Below, one piece after another: positions 44,567 through 54,472 of a stretch of 64,000 nt of DNA. The DNA comes from Candidatus Methanoliparum thermophilum (GTDB taxonomy: Archaea > Halobacteriota > Methanoliparia > Methanoliparales > Methanoliparaceae). Below the pieces are notes generated by a model that had not been told where the DNA came from, did not search any database, and saw only the letters and a list, made by a program, of their open reading frames with translations. The translations under genes were made by a program, and so were the position numbers. The stretch covers positions 124,001 to 188,000 of the forward strand of contig RXIF01000002.1 in assembly GCA_004212075.1 (NCBI GenBank), in the 5' to 3' direction. How positions within the stretch are numbered: position 1 is the stretch's first letter; each line of letters starts with the position of its first letter.

Positions 44567-46450
44567 TCACAATTTATATGCGATCTCTGCCCCCTCTCTT
44601 ATAGCATCTAACGCTTTTCTCGGCTTTAAAGCGTCTCCTATTAGATATATATCTCCGAATTTATCTTTCATTTCAGATAAAGCGTTGTATAGCTCTTTGT
44701 TAGATGCCGTACCGACTGCCAGTACAACCATATCTCCTTTAACATTAATAGTTTTGCCCTCACACTCAGCCACCACGCCATCGTTTTCTATAGCTGTTAC
44801 TCTCGCTTTTGTTATCGTCTCAACATTCTTCTCTTTTAATTTGTTTTTTACAATCCATCTGGTGGTCCTTCCGATGTCATTCCCTATTTTATCTAGCATT
44901 TCCACAATAGTAACGTCTTTTCCTTTATTTCTTAAAAATAATGCAACATCACATCCTACACCTCCCCCACCTACTACTATAGCTTTATTTCCATTTATCT
45001 CCCTACCTTTGAGCAGATCAAATGCAGTACATACATTTTTATTATCAACACCGGGAACGTTCGGTATTATAGGTGATGCTCCTGTAGCCACAATAATCGC
45101 ATCAGGTTTCTGATCGATCAAAAAATCTGGTTTTATATCTACATTATAAACAATATCGACATCTTTAAGTTGGTTATTATAATATCTAGGTACATTGGCA
45201 AACTCCTCCATATCAGGGCATGCTGTTATCAAGTTTATCTGACCGCCTAATCTCCTATCTTTCTCGTATAATGAAACATTGTGCCCCCTCAAATGGGTAA
45301 CTCTTGCTGCCTCCATCCCGCCAGGCCCTCCCCCAACTATGATAACTTTTTTTGGAGTATCAACCGGTGTAATTTTAAATTCGCTCTCTCTACCAACAGC
45401 TGGATTTACAAGACAGGTTATAGGCAACCCTTCAAAGACCATATCAAAACAGGAGTTGCATGCTATACATGTTCTAATCTCATTAAACCTCCCCTCTTTT
45501 GCTTTTTTTGGAAGCTCAGGATCTGCTATAAGGGGTCTTGCCATAGCTACCATATCTGCCTTGCCTTCTTTGATAATATCATTAGCAAGAACAGGATCGT
45601 TTATTCTATGGGAAGCAATAACCGGAATATTGACTACTTCTTTTATTTTTGCCGCAAGATAGATAAACCCGCCTCTTGGTACCATCATAGACATCTGATC
45701 TATAGGCGACTCGTGCCAACCGACATTAACGTTAAGCGCATCGACACCGGCCTTTTCAAGCATTATAGCGATAGATTTCTGATCTTCTAAAGTATTTCCT
45801 CCTTCCACATATTCGTTGCCAGATATTCTACAAAGAATCGGAAAATCTTCGCCTACTTTATCTCTCGTCTTATCGATTATATTTAATAAGAACCTTGCCC
45901 TATTTTCTAAACTGCCCCCGTATTTATCAGTCCTTTTATTGGTTGCAGATGATAAAAATTGTGAGATCAGGTATCCGGTAGCTGCAGTAAACTCTACACA
46001 ATCAAACCCAGCCTTTTTTGTTCTTAAAGCACCATCGGCAAACTCATCTTCTAGATTTTCAATCTCTGGAATCGTTAAAGCTCTCGGTCTTTGTCTTGTA
46101 AAGATAGGTGCTGGGATATCAGATGCAGAGACTACATGATCTCCTGGAAAAGAAGAGTATCTACCAGGATGCCATAATTGTAATCCTACTCTGGAACCGT
46201 GCGCTTTTATCGATTCTGCAAGATCTCTCAGTTCAGGAATAAACTCATCGTTATACACATTTATATAGCTTGGATTGTCCTCATCTATCGCAGTAGGACC
46301 TATCACGATTAGTCCTACATTACCATCTGCACGCTCTATATAAAAATTCTTTAATTGTTCCCCTACGAAAAAACAGCCGATGCTTGGCATCACAATCCTA
46401 TTTTTTAAACCCATCTTCCTTATTTCAATAGGTTTGAATAAGTAATCCAT
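44567..46450 (-). CDS. NADH:flavin oxidoreductase, 2-enoate/dienoyl-CoA reductase type
   Basis: A 627-residue fusion of an old-yellow-enzyme TIM barrel and an FAD/NAD(P) domain. The barrel (about 1-345) has MPSIGCFFVGEQLKNFYIER, LQLWHPGRYSSFPGDH and TGYLISQFLSSATNKRTDKY. A 4Fe-4S site has CIACNSCFDM and a later TCLVNPAVGRE. VIIVGGGPGGMEAARVTHLR and AIVVGGGGVGCDVALFLRN bind FAD and NAD(P). It probably reduces an enoyl or dienoyl compound; the substrate is unknown. It is monocistronic, with tRNA-Gln next. Confidence 0.9.
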   Translation of the reverse strand: MDYLFKPIEIRKMGLKNRIVMPSIGCFFVGEQLKNFYIERADGNVGLIVIGPTAIDEDNPSYINVYNDEFIPELRDLAESIKAHGSRVGLQLWHPGRYSSFPGDHVVSASDIPAPIFTRQRPRALTIPEIENLEDEFADGALRTKKAGFDCVEFTAATGYLISQFLSSATNKRTDKYGGSLENRARFLLNIIDKTRDKVGEDFPILCRISGNEYVEGGNTLEDQKSIAIMLEKAGVDALNVNVGWHESPIDQMSMMVPRGGFIYLAAKIKEVVNIPVIASHRINDPVLANDIIKEGKADMVAMARPLIADPELPKKAKEGRFNEIRTCIACNSCFDMVFEGLPITCLVNPAVGRESEFKITPVDTPKKVIIVGGGPGGMEAARVTHLRGHNVSLYEKDRRLGGQINLITACPDMEEFANVPRYYNNQLKDVDIVYNVDIKPDFLIDQKPDAIIVATGASPIIPNVPGVDNKNVCTAFDLLKGREINGNKAIVVGGGGVGCDVALFLRNKGKDVTIVEMLDKIGNDIGRTTRWIVKNKLKEKNVETITKARVTAIENDGVVAECEGKTINVKGDMVVLAVGTASNKELYNALSEMKDKFGDIYLIGDALKPRKALDAIREGAEIAYKL

Positions 46451-46511
46451 CTTTTAGCCTCTTTAATCGGAAGAAGTATTTATCTTTTAAAAAGCATATT
46501 GTAATATATAT

Positions 46512-46547
46512 AGTTTTTGTTAATATTGTAGTTTTTGTTAATATTGT
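46512..46547. repeat. Two tandem 18-base repeats
   Basis: AGTTTTTGTTAATATTGT occurs twice back to back. It lies 60-100 bases upstream of the start of the reductase gene in an otherwise empty 249-base gap (46451-46699). It could be a paired regulator site. Confidence 0.45.
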
Positions 46548-46699
46548 TTATAAATATAACATAAAATTAATCGTATAATAATAGACTAAATTTATAGCCA
46601 AATACCAAACTTTTTAAAATAACAATGCCATCTCACAGAGATCAAAGGCATTCTGTTGATAAATTTTCTTACCGAAGCAACAGGTTATGAATATAAACA

Positions 46700-47107
46700 T
46701 CATCCAAGAATAATAAACGATGCATCGGCATCTGCGAGGGTAGTCATACCATCTGTTACGACCGCATGGGTAAAAACAATCTTTCTTCCTGGTTTTTTAA
46801 GTGTTGCGCGTGCAGTCAACTCATTACCTTTTGCAGGCTTGAAGAACCTGACAGTCATATCGATAGTTGCTATATTCGTTGTCCCTTCGAGATTAGCCAT
46901 GACAACATGCGCCATCGCTTCATCCATTAACGTTGAGAGTATTCCACCAGCAATAACACCGTTTCCTTGAGTAAGATCTTCGGATGTCGGAAGAGAGAAT
47001 ATCACCTCTTCAGAAGAAATCTTTATAATCTTTACGCCTAAAAACCTGAAGAGTCTATTCACCTGCTGATCTTCTTTCTGTACTAAATCTAGATATTTAT
47101 TTGTCAT
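46700..47107 (-). CDS. Hotdog-fold thioesterase, PaaI-like
   Basis: A 135-residue protein. GNGVIAGGILSTLMDEAMAH is the hotdog helix with the acidic catalytic residue (Asp/Glu in MDEA), and the MTVRFFKPAKGNELTARATL strand follows. Such enzymes hydrolyse acyl-CoA thioesters. It lies between the reductase and the L15 fragment; no operon is obvious. Confidence 0.85.
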   Translation of the reverse strand: MTNKYLDLVQKEDQQVNRLFRFLGVKIIKISSEEVIFSLPTSEDLTQGNGVIAGGILSTLMDEAMAHVVMANLEGTTNIATIDMTVRFFKPAKGNELTARATLKKPGRKIVFTHAVVTDGMTTLADADASFIILG

Positions 47108-47194
47108 TTTAGATCGAAAGTGTTATAAACGCATCTTTTCTATATATTAATCTTTTGCTTCTTAGCTTTAAATCATGAATACTATTTATGAATA

Positions 47195-47360
47195 CTTTAG
47201 ATAAAATTTGAGGTATTAAATAATCCAAATCGCCAACATTAATGGTTTTTTCTTGGCTTACCTGGGAAGGCGGTCTTTTAAATCCGTATTTTCCAAATGT
47301 TAACCCCATTTTTTTGGCTCTTACCTTATGATGTTTGAAAGATCCTGCATTACCCATGAC
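47195..47360 (-). pseudogene. Displaced fragment of the L15 gene
   Basis: About 160 bases copy rpl15 (18721-18880) with one substitution visible (TTGAGGT preceded by AAT instead of AAG); similarity ends after GCATTACC, where one base is inserted. The reading frame contains HKVRAKKMGLTFGKYGFKRP, then runs into about 25 unrelated residues. It lacks the L15 N-terminus and most of the C-terminal domain, so it cannot make a functional L15. Orientation is the same as the parent. It ends just before the promoter of the flavodoxin gene. Confidence 0.85.
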
Positions 47361-47366
47361 TAAAAA

Positions 47367-47374
47367 TTTATATA
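47367..47374 (+). promoter_or_regulatory. TATA box of the flavodoxin gene
   Basis: TTTATATA centred about 26 bases before the ATG at 47397. That spacing puts the transcription start at the start codon, so the mRNA is probably leaderless; no ribosome site is seen. Confidence 0.55.
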
Positions 47375-47396
47375 TATTATCATTATATCACCAACC

Positions 47397-47885
47397 ATGG
47401 TGCGTGTATTAATTGTTTATCATTCGAAAACGGGCAATACTGAAAAGATGGCTAAAGCGATAGCAGAAGGTGTAAATTTGTCAGGAGCAGAAGCAATACT
47501 TAAACGAGTGGAAGATGCTTCTATAGACGATCTTGATGATATAGATGGATTAATATTAGGATCACCGACGTATTTCGGAACAATGTCCGCCGAGATGAAG
47601 AGATTCATAGACCAATCCGTAAAGAAAAGAAAAAAATTAGAGAATAAGATTGGTGCAGCGTTTTCATCATCCAATTTTGTAAATGGTGGCAACGAGACGA
47701 CTATAATCTCGTTGATACAGGCATTATTGGTACATGGGATGGTTGTTGCAGGAGATCCTCTGGAGACGGGTGGTCATTTTGGGGTGGTATCTATAAAAGA
47801 TCCTGATGAGAAGACATTGGAGAGATGCAGAAAATTTGGAAAAAGAATCGGAGAGCTAGCCACTAGACTAACATCGAATCAATAA
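47397..47885 (+). CDS. Flavodoxin-family protein (WrbA/NQO-like)
   Basis: A 162-residue flavoprotein. VYHSKTGNTEKMAKAIAEG-type FMN phosphate loop at residues 7-24, GLILGSPTYFGTMSAEMKRF in the middle and AAFSSSNFVNGGNETTIISL next. It carries electrons or reduces quinones with FMN. Alone after a TATA box. Confidence 0.88.
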   Translation: MVRVLIVYHSKTGNTEKMAKAIAEGVNLSGAEAILKRVEDASIDDLDDIDGLILGSPTYFGTMSAEMKRFIDQSVKKRKKLENKIGAAFSSSNFVNGGNETTIISLIQALLVHGMVVAGDPLETGGHFGVVSIKDPDEKTLERCRKFGKRIGELATRLTSNQ

Positions 47886-48039
47886 TAATTTTATATTTAT
47901 TTAAATTTTAAAATATAAAAATAGAATAGAATAAAAGGTTGTAGTAAACTCGAGAGATAGCTATCCAGAACTATCTTATATTGATAACACTTGATTAAAG
48001 CATTATCAAAACCCCAAAACAAAGTAAAGAGCTTATTCT

Positions 48040-48302
48040 GACGATAGGAACATAGGGATATATTTTAGAATCAGTTAGAGAAAAGGTTAAACAAGTTGAA
48101 AAAGAGCTTAACAAGAGAATTATAACTCAGATAAAAGAGATCAAATAGAAGAGAGAAGAGTCTGAAACTGAGACCTTTCAAGGAAGGTAAGATAACGAAG
48201 AGTGAGGCATTAGAAATGCTCGATCAAGTCAGTAAAGGAAATCTGGCATAGAAAAAGAAGAAAAGATCGATAAAGAGGAACAGACGGATAATAATGGATA
48301 GC
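48040..48302 (+). pseudogene. Decayed gene for a charged helical protein
   Basis: The 47886-48351 gap has no intact frame, but three frames in turn read as coding: SVREKVKQVEKELNKRIITQ (ends TAG near 48148), then FKEGKITKSEALEMLDQVSK, then EKEEKIDKEEQTDNNG ending at 48300. Together they suggest a lysine/glutamate-rich coiled-coil protein broken by frameshifts. The family is not recognised. Confidence 0.3.
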
Positions 48303-48351
48303 AGAAGGGAAGCAGTAAGTTAAAACGTTAAAACATAAATCCAAATAATAG

Positions 48352-49299
48352 CTAGATCAGTATCGGTGCAAAAGGGTAATCTTCTATCTTAAGGATCTCA
48401 TTCCAGATCTCTCTACATTCGCAATCTAAATCTTCGATCAAGGTAGGATCGTTGTTAAGAGAAAAATCTTTTATCGCCTTGGTTATCTTCTGATCACATC
48501 GTCCACAGTTGTGTGGTCCCCTTCTGTTTCCAGCGCCGACGGGATCCATCTGTACAGGGAGATCGATAGATGTCAGACCTTTTAATACCTCCAGACAGCT
48601 CCATAGCCAGGGTGATCTATATTCTTTTTCAAACCATAACCGTTCTAGGTGCGTATTCTTTTGAATATTACACGGGTTGATAGACACGTAATCCGAACAC
48701 TCGCTGCATCTAATCCCTGAGTTGATCGTATCAGATATAGCATCTCGTTCGATCAAAAAAGGTGGTTTTAATAAGAGATAGGTCTTTACTCTCATTCCAA
48801 GCGAATGTATCAAGTTGCACGCTCTTTTATAATCTAAAAAACTGAATCCTTTGTTAATAATCTTATTTCGAATGTAATCATCCGCAGTCTCAAGACCTAT
48901 CGCTATTATGAATCTATCGTCGAGCAAAGAGAGGTTTTCTCTTGTTATAAACTCTGGCCTGCTCTCTACAATGATTTTGTTTATAGAATTCTTGTCTAAC
49001 TCTTCTATAATCTTTTTTTTAACGTTTATAGAGATCTCATTGGTATCGAGAAAACTACCTGATGTGTAGATCTTTATACATTCTACGTCTTTAGCATTAA
49101 TAGCATGGAACTGGTTTAATATATCTTCATCAGAGACAAGATTAGAAGAATCGGCTGAGAATCCACACATAACACATCTATTCCAAAAACAACCTCTCGT
49201 CTTTAAGATAACCGTCAACGTATCCATTATTCTTCCGTCGATATTATCTTTGCTTCTCCATACCGCAATAGGTTTATCTAAGGTGATCATCCTTTTCAT
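48352..49299 (-). CDS. Radical SAM protein, archaeosine synthase (RaSEA)-like
   Basis: A 315-residue radical SAM protein. TRGCFWNRCVMCGFS carries the iron-sulfur cysteines in a CX4CX2C spacing instead of the usual CX3CX2C, a spacing I associate with the TIGR01210/RaSEA group. IGLETADDYIRNKIINKGFS and MRVKTYLLLKPPF are barrel motifs; a cysteine-rich C-terminus (CGRCDQ, DCECRE) may bind another metal. RaSEA with ArcS makes archaeosine at tRNA position 15. Assignment rests on the overall pattern. Confidence 0.68.
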   Translation of the reverse strand: MKRMITLDKPIAVWRSKDNIDGRIMDTLTVILKTRGCFWNRCVMCGFSADSSNLVSDEDILNQFHAINAKDVECIKIYTSGSFLDTNEISINVKKKIIEELDKNSINKIIVESRPEFITRENLSLLDDRFIIAIGLETADDYIRNKIINKGFSFLDYKRACNLIHSLGMRVKTYLLLKPPFLIERDAISDTINSGIRCSECSDYVSINPCNIQKNTHLERLWFEKEYRSPWLWSCLEVLKGLTSIDLPVQMDPVGAGNRRGPHNCGRCDQKITKAIKDFSLNNDPTLIEDLDCECREIWNEILKIEDYPFAPILI

Positions 49300-49373
49300 T
49301 TTTGATCGAATGGTTATATAATATAAACATATTATTTAAATAAAAGTTTTTACTTAGGGCATGATACATAAAA

Positions 49374-50918
49374 ATGGTGTTTCCGATGGAGAAGAATATA
49401 AAACCACCCGAACAAGTTAAGATATTCGATACGACGCTAAGAGACGGGGAACAAACGCCAGGCGTCTCTTTCTCTGAGAACGTTAAAATAAAGATAGCAA
49501 GACAGTTGGATAAACTTGGCGTAGATATAATAGAGGCAGGATTTCCCTCATCTACCGAAGAAGAGAGAAATACTGTCAGAAAAATATCCTCTTTAGGTTT
49601 AAACAGCGAGATATGTGGATTAGCAAGGATTATTAAAGGTGATATAGATGCTTGTATCGATGCCGATGTGGATATAGTTCATCTATTCGTTTCTACGTCT
49701 GATGTGCAGATAAAAAGCACTATAAAGAAAGATAAAGATGAAATATTGAAGATATCACAAGATTTAGTCGAGTATGTAAAAGATCATGGAATAAAATGTT
49801 TGTTCAGTGCTATGGATGCAACAAGAACCGATAAAGATTATCTCATAGAGATATATAAGACCGTTGAAGATGTGGGCGTTGATATAATAAACGTTCCTGA
49901 TACAGTCGGCATAAGCACACCTTTTAAGATGTATGACCTTATTTTAGAGATTTCAAGCAAGATAAAGGTGCCTATCGATGTCCATTGCCATAACGATTTT
50001 GGATTGGCCATAGGAAATACCATAGCAGCAGTATTGGCTGGAGCAAAAGAAGTACAAGTTACCATCAACGGAATAGGAGAACGTGCGGGTAATGCAAGTG
50101 CTGCAGAAGTGATTATGGCATTGCATGCTATATATGGTATCAAAACAAATATAAAAACGAAATATTTATTTGAGACATCAAAGATGGTGGAATCGTTCAC
50201 TGGTATTAAAATACCTCCTAATTATCCAATAGTTGGTAACAATGCTTTTTCTCACGAATCTGGTATCCATGCACAGGGCATAATAGAAGATAGCAGATCT
50301 TTTGAGCCTGGTATCATCTCACCAGAGATGGTAGGACATAGACGAAGATTAGTTCTTGGAAAACATACCGGAAGGCATACGGTAAAGAAGATGTTAGAAG
50401 AGTATGGATTATATGTGGATGATAATGCTTTAAAAGAGATAACAAATATTATAAAAACTCTTAGCGAGAAAGGTAAAAAAATAAACGATACGGAGTTATT
50501 AGCCATAACAGAATCTGTTATAGGATCTTTACCAAAAGAGGAACAATATATTAAGATTGATGAGTTTTCAGTTATGACAGGAAACAAGATAACGCCTACT
50601 GCCGTATTAAAGGCTGTTGTAAACAATAAGATAAAAATCGGTGCTAATTTTGGCGTAGGACCTGTGGATGCGATACTTAAAGTCATACAAGAGATTATAG
50701 AATCCAACATAAGATTAAAAAACTTCAAGATAAATGCAATAACAGGTGGTTCAGATGCATTAGCGGAGGTTACTATAGAGGTAGAGGATGAAAGAGGATA
50801 CAACGTAACCACTACGTCCGCAAGAGAGGATATAGTTATGGCATCTGTAGATGCATATATATCTGCTATCAATCATCTCATGATAAAGAGAAAGATCGAT
50901 AAAAACTCCAATATTTGA
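49374..50918 (+). CDS. 2-isopropylmalate / citramalate synthase family
   Basis: A 514-residue acyl-CoA condensing enzyme. FDTTLRDGEQTPGVSFSENV (residues about 17-36) gives the metal-binding aspartate and catalytic arginine; VHCHNDFGLAIGNTIAA and FSHESGIHAQGI hold the metal histidines. A C-terminal allosteric LeuA dimer domain starts near residue 390. Active-site reading does not separate isopropylmalate synthase (leucine), citramalate synthase (isoleucine) and homocitrate-type AksA (coenzyme B). A second ATG at 49386 is an alternative start. It diverges from the radical SAM gene. Confidence 0.9.
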   Translation: MVFPMEKNIKPPEQVKIFDTTLRDGEQTPGVSFSENVKIKIARQLDKLGVDIIEAGFPSSTEEERNTVRKISSLGLNSEICGLARIIKGDIDACIDADVDIVHLFVSTSDVQIKSTIKKDKDEILKISQDLVEYVKDHGIKCLFSAMDATRTDKDYLIEIYKTVEDVGVDIINVPDTVGISTPFKMYDLILEISSKIKVPIDVHCHNDFGLAIGNTIAAVLAGAKEVQVTINGIGERAGNASAAEVIMALHAIYGIKTNIKTKYLFETSKMVESFTGIKIPPNYPIVGNNAFSHESGIHAQGIIEDSRSFEPGIISPEMVGHRRRLVLGKHTGRHTVKKMLEEYGLYVDDNALKEITNIIKTLSEKGKKINDTELLAITESVIGSLPKEEQYIKIDEFSVMTGNKITPTAVLKAVVNNKIKIGANFGVGPVDAILKVIQEIIESNIRLKNFKINAITGGSDALAEVTIEVEDERGYNVTTTSAREDIVMASVDAYISAINHLMIKRKIDKNSNI

Positions 50919-51007
50919 TTAATATCAAAAAGAATTGATATAGGATCTGTCTTATATTTTGTGGTTCTTCTTATCTCTCATTCTGAAGATATAATTAAAC
51001 TTAATCT

Positions 51008-51601
51008 TTACTTTAATACGACTATCGGTCTATCATGCCCAGGTATGATAATATCGGCAATCTTTGCTATCTTCTTCATACTCTCGATTGCCCCCTTCGA
51101 ATTGGAACAGATTCGTGGTGGTAGCCATTTATAATAATTGTTTCTTGTCGGTATGGCATCACCCGCTATAACAATATTCATACCCATCTCGTTTTTAAAG
51201 ATCACAGATATATGCCCAAGTACATGTCCTGGCGTCTCAATAATAGATATATCTTTAAGATTTAAAATATCAACAGAGTTGATACTATAACCCTCTGCTT
51301 GCAAAGGCTGAGCATATTTTTCTGCATTTATGAATATCTCATTACATCCTATATGATCGTTGTGTAGGTGGGTATTTATAACTATATCTACATCCTCTGG
51401 CGTATAACCAAGATGCTTCAAATTTTTCACTATTATATAGCAATCATCTCTTGCAGACGTATCGACGATGATAGTAAGGTCGCTCTCTATTAGAATAGAA
51501 CTTGATGATGCATGGATGATAACATTATCTCTATTTTTAATTAGTCTTCCATTATTCAGAATATGAAGATATTTACCAAGCAAATCAACCTCTTTACTCA
51601 A
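51008..51601 (-). CDS. Metallo-beta-lactamase-fold hydrolase
   Basis: A 197-residue protein with NTHLHNDHIGC (HxHxDH), TPGHVLGHISV, IAGDAIPT and GHDRPIVVL, the five metal-binding motifs of the fold. The substrate is unknown. It is last in the run after the AtwA-like ATPase, 56 bases downstream. Confidence 0.88.
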   Translation of the reverse strand: MSKEVDLLGKYLHILNNGRLIKNRDNVIIHASSSSILIESDLTIIVDTSARDDCYIIVKNLKHLGYTPEDVDIVINTHLHNDHIGCNEIFINAEKYAQPLQAEGYSINSVDILNLKDISIIETPGHVLGHISVIFKNEMGMNIVIAGDAIPTRNNYYKWLPPRICSNSKGAIESMKKIAKIADIIIPGHDRPIVVLK

Positions 51602-51657
51602 AAATAGCCCTCAAATCATACCTAAAAAATTAAAGATGATTGTGGAATTAGCATTTA

Positions 51658-53337
51658 TTAAACAGTAACATTTTCTGGATTTCCGACATATATGATCTCT
51701 CCATTATACAGTTGAATAGCTCTATGAGCCACTTCTTTGATAAAATCTATCTGATGACTTACCAAAACCATAGATATTCCAAGCTTATCATTTATCTCCT
51801 TCAAAGTATTACAGACGGTTCTTAATGTTACCACATCTAAATCTCCAAAAGGTTCGTCTAAAAAGAGTACCTTAGGTTTATTCAGTATCTCTATACCTAT
51901 AGCGACCCGTACTCTTTCCCCAACAGAGAGCTCATAAACCCTTCTTTGAAGAACATCTGTTGGTAAATACAGTAGATTAAAAATTAGATCTATCAAATCA
52001 TCTGCTTCCCATGGAGGTATGATAAATAAATCTTTAATCTTTTCTTCATCAAGACCTACATCTTTCATATCATTTAAAAATTCTGATGTGCTCGATTCCG
52101 AATTTATAAATTTTATAAAATATGGTTCTATCAAATCCCATTTTAGATCTAACTTGTTTGCTCTTTTTTTGGCAAATATTATCGTACGTTCTCCTATCAA
52201 TCCAAGTCTTGCATATGCCAAATCTTTAATATTAGCTGTATATGGAAGATCCAGCTCTTGAGGAATATAACCAATATTTCCAACGATCTTTAGTTTATCT
52301 TCTTTAATATTCATCTTTTTATCTTTAATAAAATAAATAATATCACCGTCAGTGGGTGTTTCCTCACCTGTAAGTAAATTGAGTAAAACACTCTTTCCTA
52401 CACCAGTTAAACCAACAATTGCCAAAATTTCTTTTTCATAAAGTTTAAAAGATATATTTTTAAGTTCAAAAGGTACAGAAAAGTATTTGTTATCTACCCC
52501 CGCAAAATGATACTCTTTTCTCAAATTTTTAACCTCTAAAACAATTTTATCAGTATGGGGCATTAAGGGAAGAGGTTCCTCCATCTGGTTAACAAAATTT
52601 TTTATGACCTCCTCCCCTCCGATATCTATTATTTTTCCATCCAAATGCATTATTCTATCTGCAGTTCCATAGAGTAGCTGTGGGTTATGAGATGTTATTA
52701 TCATAGATGTCTTATCCTTCATCTCTCTCATCCATTTTAATATCTTTTTACGTATATTTAAGTCGCTCATTGTAAGTGGTTCATCAATCAATGCTATTTT
52801 CCTAAATCCAATTGTTGCTAATTGGCGGGCCAGAACGACTCTCTGTTTTTCCCCTCCGCTCAGAGTAGCTACAGGATGATCTATCTTATGTTCTAACTCA
52901 ACAACTTTTAATAGATTTATTGCCGCTCTTTCCCATTTTTTATACTTTTTTTCTTCATACGCAAGAGGAAGAGTCTCATCTCCTGTGTCAAGTGCGATAA
53001 ACCTACGTATAATATTATCAAAAACAGTAGTATCCCAAAGAGATACAGAACGCTGTAAATGGATTGATGTCATATTCAACAACTTTTGTATCTCTTCTTC
53101 GGTAGAACTTGGTCTAATACAAATATGATCAATCTGAATTTCACCGCTATCAAAAGGCTCACTACCATGAATTATCCTTAAAAGAGTTGTCTTTCCACCA
53201 CCACTCGGTCCTATAATGCCTAAAATCTCATTATTATAAAGATCGAAAGAGATGTCTCTTAAAGCATTGATCTCTCCTCCATCTTCAAATGTATATCTTT
53301 TGTTGATATTAATAATACGTAGTATCGGTTGTTTCAT
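51658..53337 (-). CDS. Tandem ABC ATPase, MCR component A2 (AtwA)-like
   Basis: A 559-residue soluble protein with two nucleotide-binding domains and no membrane segment. Domain 1: IIGPSGGGKTTLLRII, LSGGEKQRVVLARQLA, ALIDEPLTMSD. Domain 2: IVGLTGVGKSVLLNLL, LSVGERVRVAIGIEIL, LFLDEPFGDLD. Order and length fit component A2, the ATP-dependent factor that activates methyl-coenzyme M reductase. AtwA-like paralogues also serve other systems, and no mcr gene is in the window. It lies downstream of the methyltransferase genes on the same strand. Confidence 0.78.
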   Translation of the reverse strand: MKQPILRIININKRYTFEDGGEINALRDISFDLYNNEILGIIGPSGGGKTTLLRIIHGSEPFDSGEIQIDHICIRPSSTEEEIQKLLNMTSIHLQRSVSLWDTTVFDNIIRRFIALDTGDETLPLAYEEKKYKKWERAAINLLKVVELEHKIDHPVATLSGGEKQRVVLARQLATIGFRKIALIDEPLTMSDLNIRKKILKWMREMKDKTSMIITSHNPQLLYGTADRIMHLDGKIIDIGGEEVIKNFVNQMEEPLPLMPHTDKIVLEVKNLRKEYHFAGVDNKYFSVPFELKNISFKLYEKEILAIVGLTGVGKSVLLNLLTGEETPTDGDIIYFIKDKKMNIKEDKLKIVGNIGYIPQELDLPYTANIKDLAYARLGLIGERTIIFAKKRANKLDLKWDLIEPYFIKFINSESSTSEFLNDMKDVGLDEEKIKDLFIIPPWEADDLIDLIFNLLYLPTDVLQRRVYELSVGERVRVAIGIEILNKPKVLFLDEPFGDLDVVTLRTVCNTLKEINDKLGISMVLVSHQIDFIKEVAHRAIQLYNGEIIYVGNPENVTV

Positions 53338-53428
53338 AATTTTACATATTAAATCCTTTTATTTAAAAGTTTTTATATAAGTTTAGGAGATTTCAACTTA
53401 AGAATATAATCGTTTCTTTATTACATTG

Positions 53429-54472
53429 TTATTTTATAGGATACTTCCCATATTTTTGAGACGCTAAAGCAAGCATCTGTACTTTTTTTAATGGCGTAGA
53501 TACTGGTAGATCACATCCCGAAAACAATATAAATCCACCACCTATTGCAGCCTGTTCTATTGCATCCCTTGCTTCGTTCTCAACATCTTTAGGCGTACCC
53601 ATCAACATAGTTCTTGTCTGGTCTATACCACCAAGCAGGCATACTCTATCTCCGAATCTATATTTTATATCTCTTAAACTATATCTTGTCCCTCTATCCC
53701 ACCAATTAATTCCCTTTACATGAGGATAATCAACTATCATATCTAAAAAAGGCTCTCTACCACACACATGTAGAATTACTGGAAGATTTATCCTGTTTAA
53801 AAGTTTTTCATCCCATCTTTTGGCAATAGTCTCATACTGTTTTCTTGTTAAAAGCTCACCTGTTGCTCTTGTTACGGCTAAAAATATTCCATCAGCACCA
53901 GCATCTTCTAATGCCATCTCTTCAGCTATCAATGATTCAGTAATTGTTTCTAATCCGATAGAAAGCAGATCAGGAGATCTTTTCACCTGTTTTAATACAT
54001 TCATCAAAGGAGCAATGTGCGTTGCTGATGTTATCGGGGAGAACATCACACCTAATATAAAAACCTCTTCCTCAAACCACTCTTTTAGAAGACGGATTGC
54101 CTTAACTATCGTCTTTACACCATCGATAGATTCGGGATCAAAAGGTTCTATCTTTTTCCAATCTTCATCCCTCTTTACAGCATATTCCGATATCACAGGA
54201 GAAGCATCTGCATCCATATATTGTACTCTGCTACCCCATCCTTCTGCTATCATACCAACGTGGGAGAAAGGAAAGAGTATATCAAATCCGCATTTCTCAA
54301 AGAGATAACGTTGGGCTATAGCCATCTTTTCCCCATCGGTAGCATAATCGATCACATTTATTCCAGCAAGTTTTCCTGCAACCTGAGTGGCAAAAGAGCC
54401 AACAGGTACCCTATCTGGCTCTTTTAGATTTAATGCTGTGAGAACTCTCTCTTTTGATGTCATACTATCCAT
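53429..54472 (-). CDS. UroD-type corrinoid methyltransferase (MtaA-like) 1
   Basis: A 347-residue uroporphyrinogen-decarboxylase-fold protein. LNLKEPDRVPVGSFA at the start, VILHVCGREPFLDMI (His and Cys zinc ligands) and FILFSGCDLPVSTP (second Cys) match the HxC...C zinc site of MtaA/MtbA/CmuA methyltransferases, which move methyl groups to or from a corrinoid protein. It overlaps the second UroD gene by 13 bases. Substrate unknown. Confidence 0.82.
   Translation of the reverse strand: MDSMTSKERVLTALNLKEPDRVPVGSFATQVAGKLAGINVIDYATDGEKMAIAQRYLFEKCGFDILFPFSHVGMIAEGWGSRVQYMDADASPVISEYAVKRDEDWKKIEPFDPESIDGVKTIVKAIRLLKEWFEEEVFILGVMFSPITSATHIAPLMNVLKQVKRSPDLLSIGLETITESLIAEEMALEDAGADGIFLAVTRATGELLTRKQYETIAKRWDEKLLNRINLPVILHVCGREPFLDMIVDYPHVKGINWWDRGTRYSLRDIKYRFGDRVCLLGGIDQTRTMLMGTPKDVENEARDAIEQAAIGGGFILFSGCDLPVSTPLKKVQMLALASQKYGKYPIK

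Noticed and set aside
44685-45790. Three plus-strand frames opposite the flavin reductase
   Set aside because: They mirror conserved glycine-rich motifs of the reductase and have no motifs of their own.
47109-47357. Second functional L15-like gene
   Set aside because: It lacks both ends of L15 and runs into unrelated residues; it is a copied fragment.
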